Source of the DNA: Microbacterium sp. SSM24
GTDB lineage: Bacteria > Actinomycetota > Actinomycetes > Actinomycetales > Microbacteriaceae
NCBI RefSeq assembly: GCF_025989145.1
Contig: NZ_JAPDNQ010000001.1
Coordinates: forward strand, 1,426,001-1,490,000
Direction: 5' to 3'
DNA: 64,000 nucleotides
In this document: in pieces, positions 9,333 through 18,349 of the stretch
Layout of the letters: every line of letters starts with the position of its first letter
Position numbering within the stretch: position 1 is the stretch's first letter
Notes under the pieces: model-generated
What the model saw: the letters and a program-made list of their open reading frames with translations, nothing else
Database searches by the model: none
Told to the model about the DNA's origin: nothing
Position numbers and translations under genes: made by a program

Positions 9333-10691
9333 ATGATCACGCAGACGTTCGTCCTGCCCGATGTGGGCGAGGGTCTCACCGAGGCCGAGATCGTGTCGTG
9401 GCACGTCGCCCCCGGCGACACCGTCGCCGTCAACGACGTCCTCGTCGAGATCGAGACCGCCAAATCCCTCGTCGAGCTGCCCTCGCCGTTCGCCGGCACC
9501 GTGGGCGACCTGCTCGCCGCCGAGGGTGAGACGGTGAACGTCGGCTCGCCGATCATCACGATCGCGTCGGGAGCGGATGCCTCGGGCCCCGCCACCGTCG
9601 GACAGACCGAGCACGGCGCGCCCGTCGACGCTCCGGCCGCCGAAGGCGAGGGTGCCGTCCTGGTCGGCTACGGCACGGGAGGTCCGGTGCAGTCCCGCCG
9701 CCGCAAGCCCGCCGCGACGCCGCAGGAGCGGGTCGAGGCGTCCGTGGGCGTGATCGCCAAGCCACCGATCCGCAAGCTCGCGCGGGACCTCGGGGTCGAC
9801 CTGGCGAGCGTCGCACCGAGCGGTCCCGCCGGCGAGGTCACCCGGGACGACGTCGTGAAGCAGGCGTCGCAGGCCAGCGTCTTCCGCAACATCGAGACGC
9901 CCGAGTGGGGCGACGTGCGCGAGGAGACGATCCCCGTCGGGGCCGGCGCGGCGGCGGCATCCGTTCCCTCCGCGGCGCCCGTGCCTGACGCGCGCGAGGA
10001 GACGATCGCCGTCAAGGGCGTGCGCAAGGCCACGTCGTCGGCGATGGTGCAGTCGGCGTACAGCGCACCGCATGTGACGGTCTGGACCGATGTCGACGCG
10101 TCCCGCACGATGGAGCTCGTCAAGCGCCTGAAGGCGTCGCCGGACTTCGCCGACGTCAAGGTGTCGCCGCTGCTGATCATGGCCCGGGCCGTCATCTGGG
10201 CAGCCCGGCGCACCCCGATGGTGAACGCCGCGTGGGTGGATGCCGACGGCGGCGCCGAGATCCGCGTGCGCCGCTACGTGAACCTCGGGATCGCGGCGGC
10301 GACCCCCCGCGGCCTGCTGGTGCCGAACATCAAGGACGCGCAGGACCTCTCGATGCGGGAGCTCGCCCGTGCGCTCGAGAAGCTCACGCTGACGGCGCGC
10401 GAAGGAAAGACGACGCCGGCCGACCAGCTGCACGGCACCATCACCATCACCAACATCGGTGTGTTCGGGATGGATGCCGGCACCCCGATCATCAACCCCG
10501 GCGAGGCGGGCATCGTCGCGCTCGGCACGATCCGCCAGAAGCCGTGGGTCGTGGACGGCGAGGTGCGGCCACGCTGGGTGACCACCGTCGCCGGCTCGTT
10601 CGATCACCGTGTCGTCGACGGAGACGGGATGTCGCGCTTCATCGCCGACGTCGCATCGATCCTCGAGGAGCCGGCCCTGCTGCTGGACTGA
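9333..10691 (+). CDS. Dihydrolipoyl acyltransferase (E2) of the 2-oxoacid dehydrogenase
   Basis: A 452-residue E2 core protein. Residues 1-78 are one lipoyl domain with the lipoylated lysine in ETAKSLVE near residue 44. Residues about 139-175 are the peripheral-subunit binding domain ([11 protein letters not shown]). From about 215 onward is the acyltransferase domain, with catalytic [11 protein letters not shown] near 423 and the ITNIGVFG strand. It carries acyl groups from E1 to CoA. AAGGAG seven bases before the ATG sets the start. No E3 gene follows, so dihydrolipoamide dehydrogenase must be supplied from elsewhere. Alternate Ala/Pro linkers separate the domains, as expected. Confidence 0.92.
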   Translation: MITQTFVLPDVGEGLTEAEIVSWHVAPGDTVAVNDVLVEIETAKSLVELPSPFAGTVGDLLAAEGETVNVGSPIITIASGADASGPATVGQTEHGAPVDAPAAEGEGAVLVGYGTGGPVQSRRRKPAATPQERVEASVGVIAKPPIRKLARDLGVDLASVAPSGPAGEVTRDDVVKQASQASVFRNIETPEWGDVREETIPVGAGAAAASVPSAAPVPDAREETIAVKGVRKATSSAMVQSAYSAPHVTVWTDVDASRTMELVKRLKASPDFADVKVSPLLIMARAVIWAARRTPMVNAAWVDADGGAEIRVRRYVNLGIAAATPRGLLVPNIKDAQDLSMRELARALEKLTLTAREGKTTPADQLHGTITITNIGVFGMDAGTPIINPGEAGIVALGTIRQKPWVVDGEVRPRWVTTVAGSFDHRVVDGDGMSRFIADVASILEEPALLLD

Positions 10692-10762
10692 GTTGCGCCT
10701 GGCCAGTACTCATCGCCGACAACTCCACAGGATCGTGCACCCAAGCCGCTGGCCGGTCACGA

Positions 10763-11185
10763 CTACCCGCAGTCCGTTGATCCGCGAACGTCCACGAGCC
10801 GCTCGGGGCTGTCCGGGAAACCGTGCGCGGCCAATGCCTCCCGCACCTGCTCCCTCACGACCTCCACGGGCGCGAGGCGCTCGAACTCGGCCTCCTTCGC
10901 CGAGTCCGGATCGCCGAACTCCGCGACGTACTCTTCGCGAAGCGTCGCCTCCCAGTTCCGCAGGTCCTGTTCTTTGATTGTCGCCCCAGCCAGCGCCTGC
11001 TGGGCGACCTCCGTTGCTCGGCCAGCATTTGCCCGAGGTTCCAGCGTCCACTCGACGGTGCACACCGAACCAGATGCGAGAGTCACCTCCTCAACGCGGT
11101 CTGGTGGTTGCGAACTGCACGATGCCAAACCGCCTGCCGCTGCCACCAGCAAAGCCAGTGTTGTCGCTTTGCCGAATGTCGACAT
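10763..11185 (-). CDS. Small lipoprotein of unknown function
   Basis: A 140-residue predicted lipoprotein. The signal peptide MSTFGKATTLALLVAAAGG ends in the lipobox LASC, so the mature protein would be anchored on the outer face of the membrane. The remainder is acidic and helical with no domain I recognise, and ends with a conserved-looking SPERLVDVRGSTDCG. The start at 11185 is favoured over one at 11209 because GGGAG lies nine to ten bases upstream and the signal peptide then has normal length. The surrounding DNA is slightly less GC-rich than the neighbours. It stands alone between the E2 gene and a glycosyltransferase. Confidence 0.65.
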   Translation of the reverse strand: MSTFGKATTLALLVAAAGGLASCSSQPPDRVEEVTLASGSVCTVEWTLEPRANAGRATEVAQQALAGATIKEQDLRNWEATLREEYVAEFGDPDSAKEAEFERLAPVEVVREQVREALAAHGFPDSPERLVDVRGSTDCG

Positions 11186-11479
11186 CCCGCGGTTCTCCCG
11201 TCGACCCATGCGGGCTCCTCGTTCCTTTGAAGGCCAGACTGTATGCCTGCCATCGAGCGCCGGCGACCTCGCCATGTGGGCGCATCATGCGGATCCTTTC
11301 GCTTGATGATCTCGACCGTGACGCCGCGCGCCATGCACTTACTAAGACGACTGAGACGGTGAATCCTGACGGTTGGGTTCGATACAGCCACAGTTCGCTT
11401 CGCGCGACGGTCGCTGCCGGGTACCGGACAGGCCGGGCTGCGGCATCCGTGATCCTGCACGCGTGCGTGATCCGGCGCG
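11186..11479. other. Intergenic stretch without a supported gene
   Basis: About 294 bp between the lipoprotein start and the end of the glycosyltransferase gene. It must hold the lipoprotein promoter. I see no tRNA, hairpin terminator or coding frame with family features. A palindrome GCACGCGTGC occurs near 11457. Confidence 0.5.
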
Positions 11480-13312
11480 CTATGCCCTGTGCACCAGTCG
11501 CCGCGCGCGGTCCGCGATTCTGCGCGCCAGCGAACGAGGGTCCGGATGCCGCACCCCGGCGTCCACGACCCGTACGTCGTCCGCCGTGGTGATGGCGAAG
11601 CGGGTGCGTACGGGCCCGTCGCCGAGGCTCTCGGAGCTGCCCCGCGCGAGGCGCGTGAAGCGCAGGGGTCCGACGGAACGCATGCGGCTGCGGGTCGCCG
11701 CGCCGCGGCCGTCGCGCGCGCGGAGCCGCACCTCCACGGATGCCGAGGCCGCATGCGGCGCGGCGACGATGGCAGTGACCACGTGGCGCCCGCCCAGCCG
11801 CCGCACGCGGATTCGGTGGAGCACGGTCTCGCCGTTCGCTGCCTGCTCGTGCCGCGCGCCGGCACGACGCTGCACGTCGCCCCACTGCGCGACCACCGCG
11901 GCCCCATCACGCGCCTGCGCCGTGCGATGGGCGTTGCGCCGCATCATGGCGAGGTCGTCGTCGTCGAGCACGCACGCCTCGGCGAGCGCGCGCACGGCCG
12001 CTTCGACGTCGCCGTCGGGCACGCGCCAGCCGTTCCGGCGGGTCTGGACGACATCCGTGCCGTAGCGGATGTCGTAGACGATGGGGAGGCATCCGGCGGC
12101 CATCGCCTCGAGCAGCACGAGCGATCCGCCCTCGGACCGACTCGTCAGCAGCGTCCAGGCGGCTTCGGCGAAATGCGCCGCGCCGTCGGGGTCGTAGCCG
12201 CTGAAGCGCACGGCTTCGCTGATGCCCAGGTCGGCGGCCACGCGTTCCAGGCGCGTCCGCTGCCGGCCGTCGCCGATGATGTCGAGCGTGACCGGGAGGC
12301 CCATCGCTCGCACCCCTGCGACCACGCGCAACGCGTGGTCCAGGCGCTTGAGGGCGCTCAATCGCGACACGATCACCCCGCGGAGCCGGTCCGGCGGAAG
12401 CCGGCGGATCGCTGCGGGAACGGCGAGCGGGTTCGGCACCACCTCGAGATTGCCGGTGTCTCCGAGCAGGTCGATCACGTCGGTCCGTTGCCGTTCGGTC
12501 TGCAGCACGACGGCGTCCCAGCGGTGGAGGTTGTCGAAGACGCCGCGCCGCGTGTCGTCGAGACTCCGCACATCCTGGCCCGCCAGATGCGACCCGTGCA
12601 CGACGTAGACGAGGGTCACGCGCGGCCGGCGATACCGCTGCATGAGGCGCGCGACCGCCTTGCTGTCGACGATCGCCACGACCGCGTCGCCGGCGATCAG
12701 CTCGTCGAGCCAGTCGAAGTACAGAGCGGATGCCGTGTCCCACTGGCCCGTCGGCAAACCGGCCTCATCGAACGCGGTCAGCCGACGCGGGGCATTCGAC
12801 GCCCGGTCGTCGAGGAGCGCGAGCGTGCCGTCGGAACGCAGATGCTCGACGCGCTCGAGGTCGGAGCCGCGGTGCCAGTGGCGGATCGCGCCGTCGGGAC
12901 CGACGAGCTCCTCGTCGTGCGGACGCTCCGCGGGAGCAGGGACCACCGCGACGGTCGCCGCCGGCCGATGGACGGTGCGAAGGTCCTCGTACACGTTGCG
13001 CAGAGACATCCCGGGAACGAGCTCTCCCCGATCGGCCAGCCGCGCGCGGGTCAGCGAGAACTCGGGCGCGGGGTCGAACGTCACGATCTCCACGTCGGCG
13101 CCGGCGACCTCGACAAGTGTGCGCGAACGATGCAGCAGGGCCGCGGTCATGCCGCCGTACTCCTGCGGGATCCCCCACGTGACCGCGAGCTGCCGGCGCG
13201 CGGGCAGGCTCGGCGTCGCGGTCGGCGTGGCGGTCAGGGCGGGCAGGAGCATCGAGCGCAACCGTAGGCGCGTGTTCCCGTCCCCGCGCCGGGCTTGACG
13301 CACCGCCCTCAC
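11480..13312 (-). CDS. GT4-type glycosyltransferase, TagE/GtfA-like
   Basis: A 610-residue glycosyltransferase. The N-terminal half contains WGIPQEYGGMTAALLHR, the acceptor-domain opening of poly(glycerol-phosphate) glucosyltransferase relatives. The C-terminal GT-B domain shows VSRLSALKRLDH, the nucleotide-sugar signature SRSEGGSLVLLEAMAAG (E-x7-E type) and PIVYDIRYG. After about residue 480 comes an Arg-rich tail of roughly 130 residues with no clear homology. It probably adds glucose or a related sugar to a cell-wall polyol-phosphate polymer; the acceptor is inferred. The start is uncertain: GTG at 13312 gives the longest frame, and ATG at 13252 is possible. It is divergent from znuA, with a Zur-type box in the shared spacer. 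Confidence 0.75.
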   Translation of the reverse strand: MRAVRQARRGDGNTRLRLRSMLLPALTATPTATPSLPARRQLAVTWGIPQEYGGMTAALLHRSRTLVEVAGADVEIVTFDPAPEFSLTRARLADRGELVPGMSLRNVYEDLRTVHRPAATVAVVPAPAERPHDEELVGPDGAIRHWHRGSDLERVEHLRSDGTLALLDDRASNAPRRLTAFDEAGLPTGQWDTASALYFDWLDELIAGDAVVAIVDSKAVARLMQRYRRPRVTLVYVVHGSHLAGQDVRSLDDTRRGVFDNLHRWDAVVLQTERQRTDVIDLLGDTGNLEVVPNPLAVPAAIRRLPPDRLRGVIVSRLSALKRLDHALRVVAGVRAMGLPVTLDIIGDGRQRTRLERVAADLGISEAVRFSGYDPDGAAHFAEAAWTLLTSRSEGGSLVLLEAMAAGCLPIVYDIRYGTDVVQTRRNGWRVPDGDVEAAVRALAEACVLDDDDLAMMRRNAHRTAQARDGAAVVAQWGDVQRRAGARHEQAANGETVLHRIRVRRLGGRHVVTAIVAAPHAASASVEVRLRARDGRGAATRSRMRSVGPLRFTRLARGSSESLGDGPVRTRFAITTADDVRVVDAGVRHPDPRSLARRIADRARRLVHRA

Positions 13313-13350
13313 ACCTGTAGCCGACGGACTTGTCTCGAGCGCTCCGCGAT

Positions 13351-13367
13351 TTGAGAACGATTATCAA
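13351..13367. promoter_or_regulatory. Zur-type zinc operator
   Basis: TTGAGAACGATTATCAA is an almost perfect 17-bp palindrome (arms TTGANAA and TTNTCAA around CGA). It matches Fur/Zur-family operators and ends seven bases before the znuA -10 hexamer. A Zur-like gene lies in the same cluster, so zinc-dependent repression of znuACB is the natural reading. Confidence 0.8.
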
Positions 13368-13373
13368 TAGCGA

Positions 13374-13379
13374 TACGGT
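13374..13379 (+). promoter_or_regulatory. Leaderless -10 hexamer for znuA
   Basis: TACGGT, six bases before the znuA ATG and directly downstream of the Zur-type palindrome. Confidence 0.5.
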
Positions 13380-13385
13380 TGTCTC

Positions 13386-14408
13386 ATGACCCCGATTCGT
13401 CGTTCCCTTCCGCTGCTCGGCCTGGCCGCAGCATCCGCCCTCGTCCTCGCGGGGTGCGCGAGCGGGAGCGCCGCGGGTGACGAGGGAAAGCTCTCGGTGG
13501 TCGCGTCCACGAACGTGTACGGGCAGATCGCCGAGGAGATCGGGGGCGGCCTCGTCGAGGTCACGTCGATCGTCACCAACGAATCGCAGGACCCGCACTC
13601 GTTCGAGGCGTCGGCCCGCGACCAGCTGACGATCTCGAAGGCCGATCTCATCATCGAGAACGGCGGCGGCTACGACGCGTTCGTCGATGCGCTGATCGAG
13701 TCCAGCGGGAGCGAGGCTCCCGTCATCACCGCGGTCGAGCACTCGCACGACTGGCCGGAGAACGACGGCCACGCGGAGGAGTCGGCGGACGACGACACCC
13801 ACGACGACACCCACGACGACACCAAAGACGACGACGCCCACGAGGACGGCGCCGATCACGATCACGATCACGACCACGTCGAGGGGTTCAACGAGCACGT
13901 CTGGTACGACCCGCACACCATCGTGCACGTCGCCGAGGAGATCGCCGAGGAGCTGTCCGAGCTCGACCCCGGCAACGCCGCGACCTACGCCGCCAACGTC
14001 GAGACCTTCGCCGCGGGGATCGAGGAGCTCGAGTCGAGCCTGGCCGACGTCGCCGCCGCGCACGGCGGCGCGCAGGCGTTCGCGACGGAGCCCGTGCCGG
14101 GGTACCTTCTCGCGGCGGCAGGCCTCGAGGACGTGACGCCCGCGGCGTTCAGCGAGGCCGTCGAGGAGGGCCAGGACGTGCCCCCGGCGACGCTGCTCGA
14201 GTCGCTGAAGGTCATCGACAGCGGCGAGGTGCGCGTCGTCATCACGAACGCGCAGACCGCCGGCGCCGAGACCGCGCAGATCGTGGGCGAGGCCGACGGG
14301 CGCGGCATCCCGACCGTCGCGTTTTCGGAAACGCTGCCCGAGGACCAGACTTACCTCTCGTGGATGCAGGCGAACATCGAAGCGCTGAAGGACGCGCTCG
14401 ACGCGTGA
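13386..14408 (+). CDS. znuA: Zinc ABC transporter substrate-binding lipoprotein
   Basis: A 340-residue cluster A-I metal-binding lipoprotein. The signal peptide ends in LAGC. Expected metal ligands appear in NESQDPHSFE, EHVWYDPHT and the C-terminal SETLPE region. Between about residues 118 and 162 is an Asp/His-rich loop with repeated DDTHDD and DHDHDHDH. That loop is typical of zinc rather than manganese binders and is thought to capture or sense zinc. It delivers Zn2+ to ZnuBC. The Zur-type box and leaderless promoter lie immediately upstream. The stop overlaps the ZnuC GTG (GTGA). Metal choice rests on the His loop and the regulatory site. Confidence 0.9.
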   Translation: MTPIRRSLPLLGLAAASALVLAGCASGSAAGDEGKLSVVASTNVYGQIAEEIGGGLVEVTSIVTNESQDPHSFEASARDQLTISKADLIIENGGGYDAFVDALIESSGSEAPVITAVEHSHDWPENDGHAEESADDDTHDDTHDDTKDDDAHEDGADHDHDHDHVEGFNEHVWYDPHTIVHVAEEIAEELSELDPGNAATYAANVETFAAGIEELESSLADVAAAHGGAQAFATEPVPGYLLAAAGLEDVTPAAFSEAVEEGQDVPPATLLESLKVIDSGEVRVVITNAQTAGAETAQIVGEADGRGIPTVAFSETLPEDQTYLSWMQANIEALKDALDA

Positions 14409-15220
14409 GCGCCGCCCCCGCCCTCGAGATCCGCGACGCCTCGCTGCGTCGCGGTGATCTCGAGCTGTGGTCGGGGCTCGACCTCACCGTCAGCCCCGGC
14501 GAGCTGGTCGCCGTGCTCGGCCCGAGCGGCTCGGGCAAGACGACGCTGCTGCGCGCGATCCTGGGCCTCGAGCCCCTGAGCGGCGGGTCCATCGAGGTGC
14601 TCGGCGAGCCGGTCCGCGCGCGGGGCAATCGCCGGGTGGGCTACCTGCCGCAGTCGCGTCCGCTGCCGCCCGACACGGCCCTGCGGGGCCGCGACCTGGT
14701 GACTCTCGGAGTCTCCGGCCACCGCTTCGGCCCGCCGGTCCCGCGCCGGGGCGACGCGGCGCGCGCCGACGCACTGATCGACGCGGTAGGAGCGCGGGGG
14801 TTCGCCGACCGGCCGGTGGGAGAGCTGTCGGGCGGGGAGCAGCAAAGGCTGCGCGCGGGCCAGGCGCTGGCTGACGATCCCGGACTGCTGCTGTGCGACG
14901 AGCCGCTCACGAGCCTCGACCTCGCGAACCAGCAGGCGGTGATCGGACTCATCGACCGGCATCGACGCGAGAAGGATGCCGCGGTGCTGCTGGTCACCCA
15001 CGACATCAACCCCGTGCTGGGCAAGGTCGACCGCATCCTCTATCTCGCGAACGGGAAGTTCACGCTCGGCACTCCCGACGAGGTGCTCACCTCGAAGACG
15101 CTCACCGACCTCTACGGCGCACCGGTCTTCGTGCTGCGCGCCGGCGATCGGCTCGTGGTCGTGGGGGCACCGGACGCCGAGGCATCCCACCACCACCACC
15201 ACGACGAGGACCACGCATGA
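14405..15220 (+). CDS. znuC: Zinc ABC transporter ATP-binding protein
   Basis: A 271-residue ABC ATPase that powers zinc import. Walker A is GPSGSGKTT, the signature is LSGGEQQRL, and Walker B is LLLCDEPLTSLD with the H-loop in VTHDINPV. The C-terminus ends in a run of five histidines within SHHHHHDEDHA, an unusual metal-binding tail that fits a zinc system. The GTG at 14405 overlaps the znuA stop; it is preferred over an ATG at 14360 that lies inside znuA. The end overlaps the permease start (ATGA). The family also includes manganese ATPases, so zinc specificity comes from the operon. Confidence 0.9.
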   Translation: MSAAPALEIRDASLRRGDLELWSGLDLTVSPGELVAVLGPSGSGKTTLLRAILGLEPLSGGSIEVLGEPVRARGNRRVGYLPQSRPLPPDTALRGRDLVTLGVSGHRFGPPVPRRGDAARADALIDAVGARGFADRPVGELSGGEQQRLRAGQALADDPGLLLCDEPLTSLDLANQQAVIGLIDRHRREKDAAVLLVTHDINPVLGKVDRILYLANGKFTLGTPDEVLTSKTLTDLYGAPVFVLRAGDRLVVVGAPDAEASHHHHHDEDHA

Positions 15221-16092
15221 ACTGGGACGACGTCGCGGACGCGATGTTCGGCGGCCTGCCCGTCTACGGCGACATCCTCGCGCTCGTCTCGAACTCGGTG
15301 TGGGCGGGCGCGGTGCTCGGACTCGTCGGCGGTCTGATCGGCGTGCTCGTGATGCAGCGCGACATGGCGTTCGCGGTGCACGGCATCAGCGAGCTGTCGT
15401 TCGCGGGCGCTGCTGCCGCGCTGCTGATCGGGTGGGATGTCGTCACCGGATCCATCGTCGGATCGCTCATCGCCGCCGCGATCATCGGGTGGCTCGGCGC
15501 CCGCGCGCGCGATCGCAACTCGATCATCGGCGTGCTCATGCCGTTCGGCCTGGGGCTCGGCATCCTGTTCCTCTCGCTCTACGACGGCCGCAGCGCCAAC
15601 CGGTTCAGCCTGCTCACGGGGCAGATCGTGTCGGTCCAGTCCGATCAGCTGGGCTGGCTCGTGGTGATCAGCGCGGTCGTGCTTCTCGGGCTGCTCTCGA
15701 TCTGGCGGCCGCTGCGCTTCGACTCGCTCGACCCGCAGTCCGCCGCCGCGCGAGGCGTGCCGACGACGGCGGTGTCGCTGGCGTTCATGCTCCTGCTCGG
15801 CCTGATCGTCGCGGTCGCGGTGCACATCATCGGCGCGCTGCTGGTGATGGCGCTGCTCGTCACTCCTGCCGCCGCGGCCATGCGGATCGCCACCGGACCG
15901 CTGTCGGTGCCCGTGCTCGCGGCGGTCTTCGGGTTCGTGTCGGCCGTGGGGGGCATCCTGCTCGCGATCATGGGGACCCTGCCGGTGAGCCCGTACATCA
16001 CGACGATCTCGTTCGTCATCTACCTGGTGTGCCGCGGCGTCGGCGCGCGCCGCGGCCGGGTCACGCGAGAGCCCGCGCTCGCCCGCGCATGA
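15217..16092 (+). CDS. znuB: Zinc ABC transporter permease
   Basis: A 291-residue ABC-3 family membrane protein with about eight hydrophobic helices, starting MNWDDVADAMFGGLPVYGD. It contains the family region MQRDMAFAVHGISELSFAGAA near residue 47 and a helix LLVMALLVTPAAAAMRIA near residue 210. It forms the channel through which ZnuA delivers zinc. The ATG at 15217 overlaps the ATPase stop. The next gene is a Zur-like regulator with its own promoter, 56 bp downstream. Manganese or iron permeases of the same family are the alternative, made less likely by the histidine-rich partners. Confidence 0.9.
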   Translation: MNWDDVADAMFGGLPVYGDILALVSNSVWAGAVLGLVGGLIGVLVMQRDMAFAVHGISELSFAGAAAALLIGWDVVTGSIVGSLIAAAIIGWLGARARDRNSIIGVLMPFGLGLGILFLSLYDGRSANRFSLLTGQIVSVQSDQLGWLVVISAVVLLGLLSIWRPLRFDSLDPQSAAARGVPTTAVSLAFMLLLGLIVAVAVHIIGALLVMALLVTPAAAAMRIATGPLSVPVLAAVFGFVSAVGGILLAIMGTLPVSPYITTISFVIYLVCRGVGARRGRVTREPALARA

Positions 16093-16135
16093 CCGGCGCA
16101 CAGGCGGCACCGGGGCGACGTCCAGGGGCCGCCGG

Positions 16136-16141
16136 TAGACT
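16136..16141 (+). promoter_or_regulatory. Leaderless -10 hexamer for the Zur-like regulator
   Basis: TAGACT, seven bases before the ATG at 16149. No Zur-type palindrome is visible here, so the regulator gene does not appear to share the znuA operator. Confidence 0.55.
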
Positions 16142-16148
16142 TCCGGGC

Positions 16149-16559
16149 ATGGCCCAGCGCAACACGTGGCAGCGCGAACGCGTGCGCGAGGCGCTCGGCG
16201 ATGCCGGAGGATTCGTGAGCGCTCAGTCGCTTCACGCGACGCTCCGCGAGGAGAACACGGGCATCGGCCTGGCGACCGTGTACCGCGCGCTGGCCGGTCT
16301 CGCCGCACAGGGCGACGCCGATTCGCTGCAGAGCCCCGAGGGCGAAGCGCTCTACCGCGCATGCACCAGCACCGGGCACCACCACCATCTGATCTGCCGC
16401 AGCTGCGGACTGACCGTCGAGATCGAGGCGACGGACGTCGAGCAGTGGGCGCGCCGCACGGCCGAGAGCCACGGCTTCCGCGACGCCGAGCACATCGTCG
16501 ACATCTTCGGGCTGTGTGCGACGTGCGCCCGGGCCCGGGACGAGCGTGACGCGAGCTGA
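16149..16559 (+). CDS. zur: Fur-family zinc-responsive repressor (Zur-like)
   Basis: A 136-residue Fur-family protein. The N-terminal winged helix includes TGIGLATVYRALAGLAAQG, which is the recognition region. The dimerisation domain contains GHHHHLICRSCG and a second FGLCATCAR pair, giving two CxxC motifs for the structural zinc and a His-rich sensing site. It should repress zinc uptake when zinc is plentiful. It sits directly behind znuACB and ahead of the CECG permease pair, and a matching palindrome precedes znuA, so Zur is a better call than Fur or PerR. It overlaps the next gene by 14 bases. Confidence 0.85.
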   Translation: MAQRNTWQRERVREALGDAGGFVSAQSLHATLREENTGIGLATVYRALAGLAAQGDADSLQSPEGEALYRACTSTGHHHHLICRSCGLTVEIEATDVEQWARRTAESHGFRDAEHIVDIFGLCATCARARDERDAS

Positions 16560-17568
16560 CACCCGCCTCGCTGCGGCACCGTCCCGCGCGCCACGCACCC
16601 TCGCCGCGCTCGGGATCGGCGCGGCGGTCGTCGCGGCGCTGTTCCTGATCGACGCGTTCGCCCCGGCCTTCTTCCCCGCCTCGCTCCCCACGCGTGCGCA
16701 GGACGGTCTGACGCTCGCGATCAGCGTGCTCATCGAGTCCCTGCCGTTCGTGATCCTCGGCGTCGTGCTGTCGATCGTGGTGCAGGTGTGGGTGCCGCCG
16801 GGGGTGATCGAACGGTGGATGCCGCGCCGCGCGTGGGCGCGCCGTGCGGTGCTCTCGCTGCTCGGCATGGTGGTGCCGGTGTGCGAGTGCGGCAACGTCC
16901 CGTTCGCGCGCGGTCTGCTCATGCGCGGATTCTCGGTGCCCGAGACGATGACGTTCCTGATCGCGGCGCCCATCGTGAACCCGATCGTGATCATCACGAC
17001 GCATCAGGCGTTCGGCTTCAGCGACGGCATCCTGATCGCGCGTCTGGTGGGCGGATACCTCATCGCCAACCTCATCGGCTGGCTCTACAGCCGCCACCCC
17101 TCACCCGACGCGCTGCTCACCGACCGGTTCCGCGACACGTGCGAGCTCGTCGTGAACGAGCCGGGCGGAAAGGGCCGCCGCACGCTCGCGCAGTTCGTGG
17201 TCGAGCTGCGCGCGGTGATGCCGGCGCTCGTGATCGGCTCGGCGCTCGCAGGCGCGGTGCAGGTGCTGATCCCGCGCGAGACCCTCGTCGCGATCGGCTC
17301 CAACCCGGCGCTCTCGATCGTCGCCATGATGGCGCTGGCGATGGTCGTCGCGATCTGCTCGAACGTCGACGCGTTCTTCGCGCTTTCTTTCGCATCGACC
17401 TTCACGCCCGGCGCGATCGTCGCGTTCCTCCTCGTCGGTCCGCTGGTCGACGTCAAGATGCTCGCTCTCATGCGCACGACCTTCACCACGCGGACGATCG
17501 CCGGGATCGTGGTCGTGGTGATCGTCAGCGCCTTCTTCATCGGAACGCTGGTGAACCTCCTTGCGTAG
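16546..17568 (+). CDS. UPF0718/ArsP-like permease (YraQ/YcgR family)
   Basis: A 340-residue permease with about nine membrane helices. The hallmark VVPVCECGNVPFARGLL lies in the first half and a matching VVAICSNVDAFFALSF in the second, which together define the UPF0718 group related to ArsP. The transported substrate is not established. The GTG at 16546 is read from within the end of zur; longer starts are possible. It is always worth reading with its partner, the next gene (TIGR03943-like), which overlaps its end. Placement inside the zinc cluster suggests a role in metal handling, as an inference from context only. Confidence 0.75.
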   Translation: MTRADTRLAAAPSRAPRTLAALGIGAAVVAALFLIDAFAPAFFPASLPTRAQDGLTLAISVLIESLPFVILGVVLSIVVQVWVPPGVIERWMPRRAWARRAVLSLLGMVVPVCECGNVPFARGLLMRGFSVPETMTFLIAAPIVNPIVIITTHQAFGFSDGILIARLVGGYLIANLIGWLYSRHPSPDALLTDRFRDTCELVVNEPGGKGRRTLAQFVVELRAVMPALVIGSALAGAVQVLIPRETLVAIGSNPALSIVAMMALAMVVAICSNVDAFFALSFASTFTPGAIVAFLLVGPLVDVKMLALMRTTFTTRTIAGIVVVVIVSAFFIGTLVNLLA

Positions 17569-18349
17569 GGCGCAGTGGTTCGGAACGCGGTGGCTCGGCG
17601 TCGGGCTGGCCGCCGTCCTGGCGGTGGTGACGATCACCCTGGCGCTGACCGGGCGCCTCGCGTTGTACATCAACCCGGATTCGACCTGGTTCGCGGTGTC
17701 GATGTCGGTCGTGGCCCTCGTCGGCGCCATCGCCTCCTTCGCCCTCCCGCTGGGCGCCGAGGCGGACCACGGCCACGACCACGGCGATCACGGCGCGCAC
17801 GACGACCACCACGGCGCGCACGACGACGATGCCGGCCATCACGTCCGTCACCCGGCGTCGGTCGCGGCCACCGTGGTGGGCGGGGTGGCGGCATCCGGCG
17901 TCGTCGTCCTCACCCTCGTGCTCCCGCCCGCGTCGCTGTCCGCCGAGCTGGCGATGTCGCGCGACGTCGGCGCGACGCCGCTGTTCGCGGGAGCGGATGC
18001 CGTGACCCTCGCCGCCACCGGAGACACATCGTCGTTCGGGGTCGGCGAATGGGCGACGGTGTTCGCGACGGCCACGAATCCCGACGCGTTCGACGGCGAT
18101 CCGATCGAGCTCACCGGGTTCGTCACACCGGGAGAGGGCGATGCGTTCGACCTGACCCGCCTGGTGATCACGCACTGCGTGATCGATGCGCAGCCTGCCA
18201 GCATCCCGGTGGGTGGGCAGGGCATCCCCGAGACGGGGCAGTGGGTCACCGTGACGGGCACCGTGCGCTCGACCTCGGACGGGAGGCTCGAGATCGACGC
18301 CGACACCGTCGAGCCCATCGACGAGCCCGAGGATCCGTATGAGTACTGA
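17561..18349 (+). CDS. TIGR03943-like membrane protein with His/Asp-rich loop (YcgQ family)
   Basis: A 262-residue protein that normally accompanies UPF0718 permeases. Two or three membrane helices occupy residues 1-115. The cytoplasmic or exposed loop at about 68-95 is packed with His and Asp (GHDHGDHG, HDDHHGAHDDD). The C-terminal domain from about 150 holds the family core GFVTPGE and a THCVIDA cysteine motif, which resembles an OB-like metal site. The start appears to be TTG at 17561, overlapping the permease end by eight bases with no ribosome site, so translation is probably coupled. The His-rich loop suggests zinc or a similar metal. Function is otherwise unknown. Confidence 0.75.
   Translation: MRRAQWFGTRWLGVGLAAVLAVVTITLALTGRLALYINPDSTWFAVSMSVVALVGAIASFALPLGAEADHGHDHGDHGAHDDHHGAHDDDAGHHVRHPASVAATVVGGVAASGVVVLTLVLPPASLSAELAMSRDVGATPLFAGADAVTLAATGDTSSFGVGEWATVFATATNPDAFDGDPIELTGFVTPGEGDAFDLTRLVITHCVIDAQPASIPVGGQGIPETGQWVTVTGTVRSTSDGRLEIDADTVEPIDEPEDPYEY

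Noticed and set aside
13770..13880. Tandem GACGACACC-type repeats in znuA as a microsatellite
   Set aside because: They encode the His/Asp-rich metal loop expected in ZnuA, so the protein explains them.
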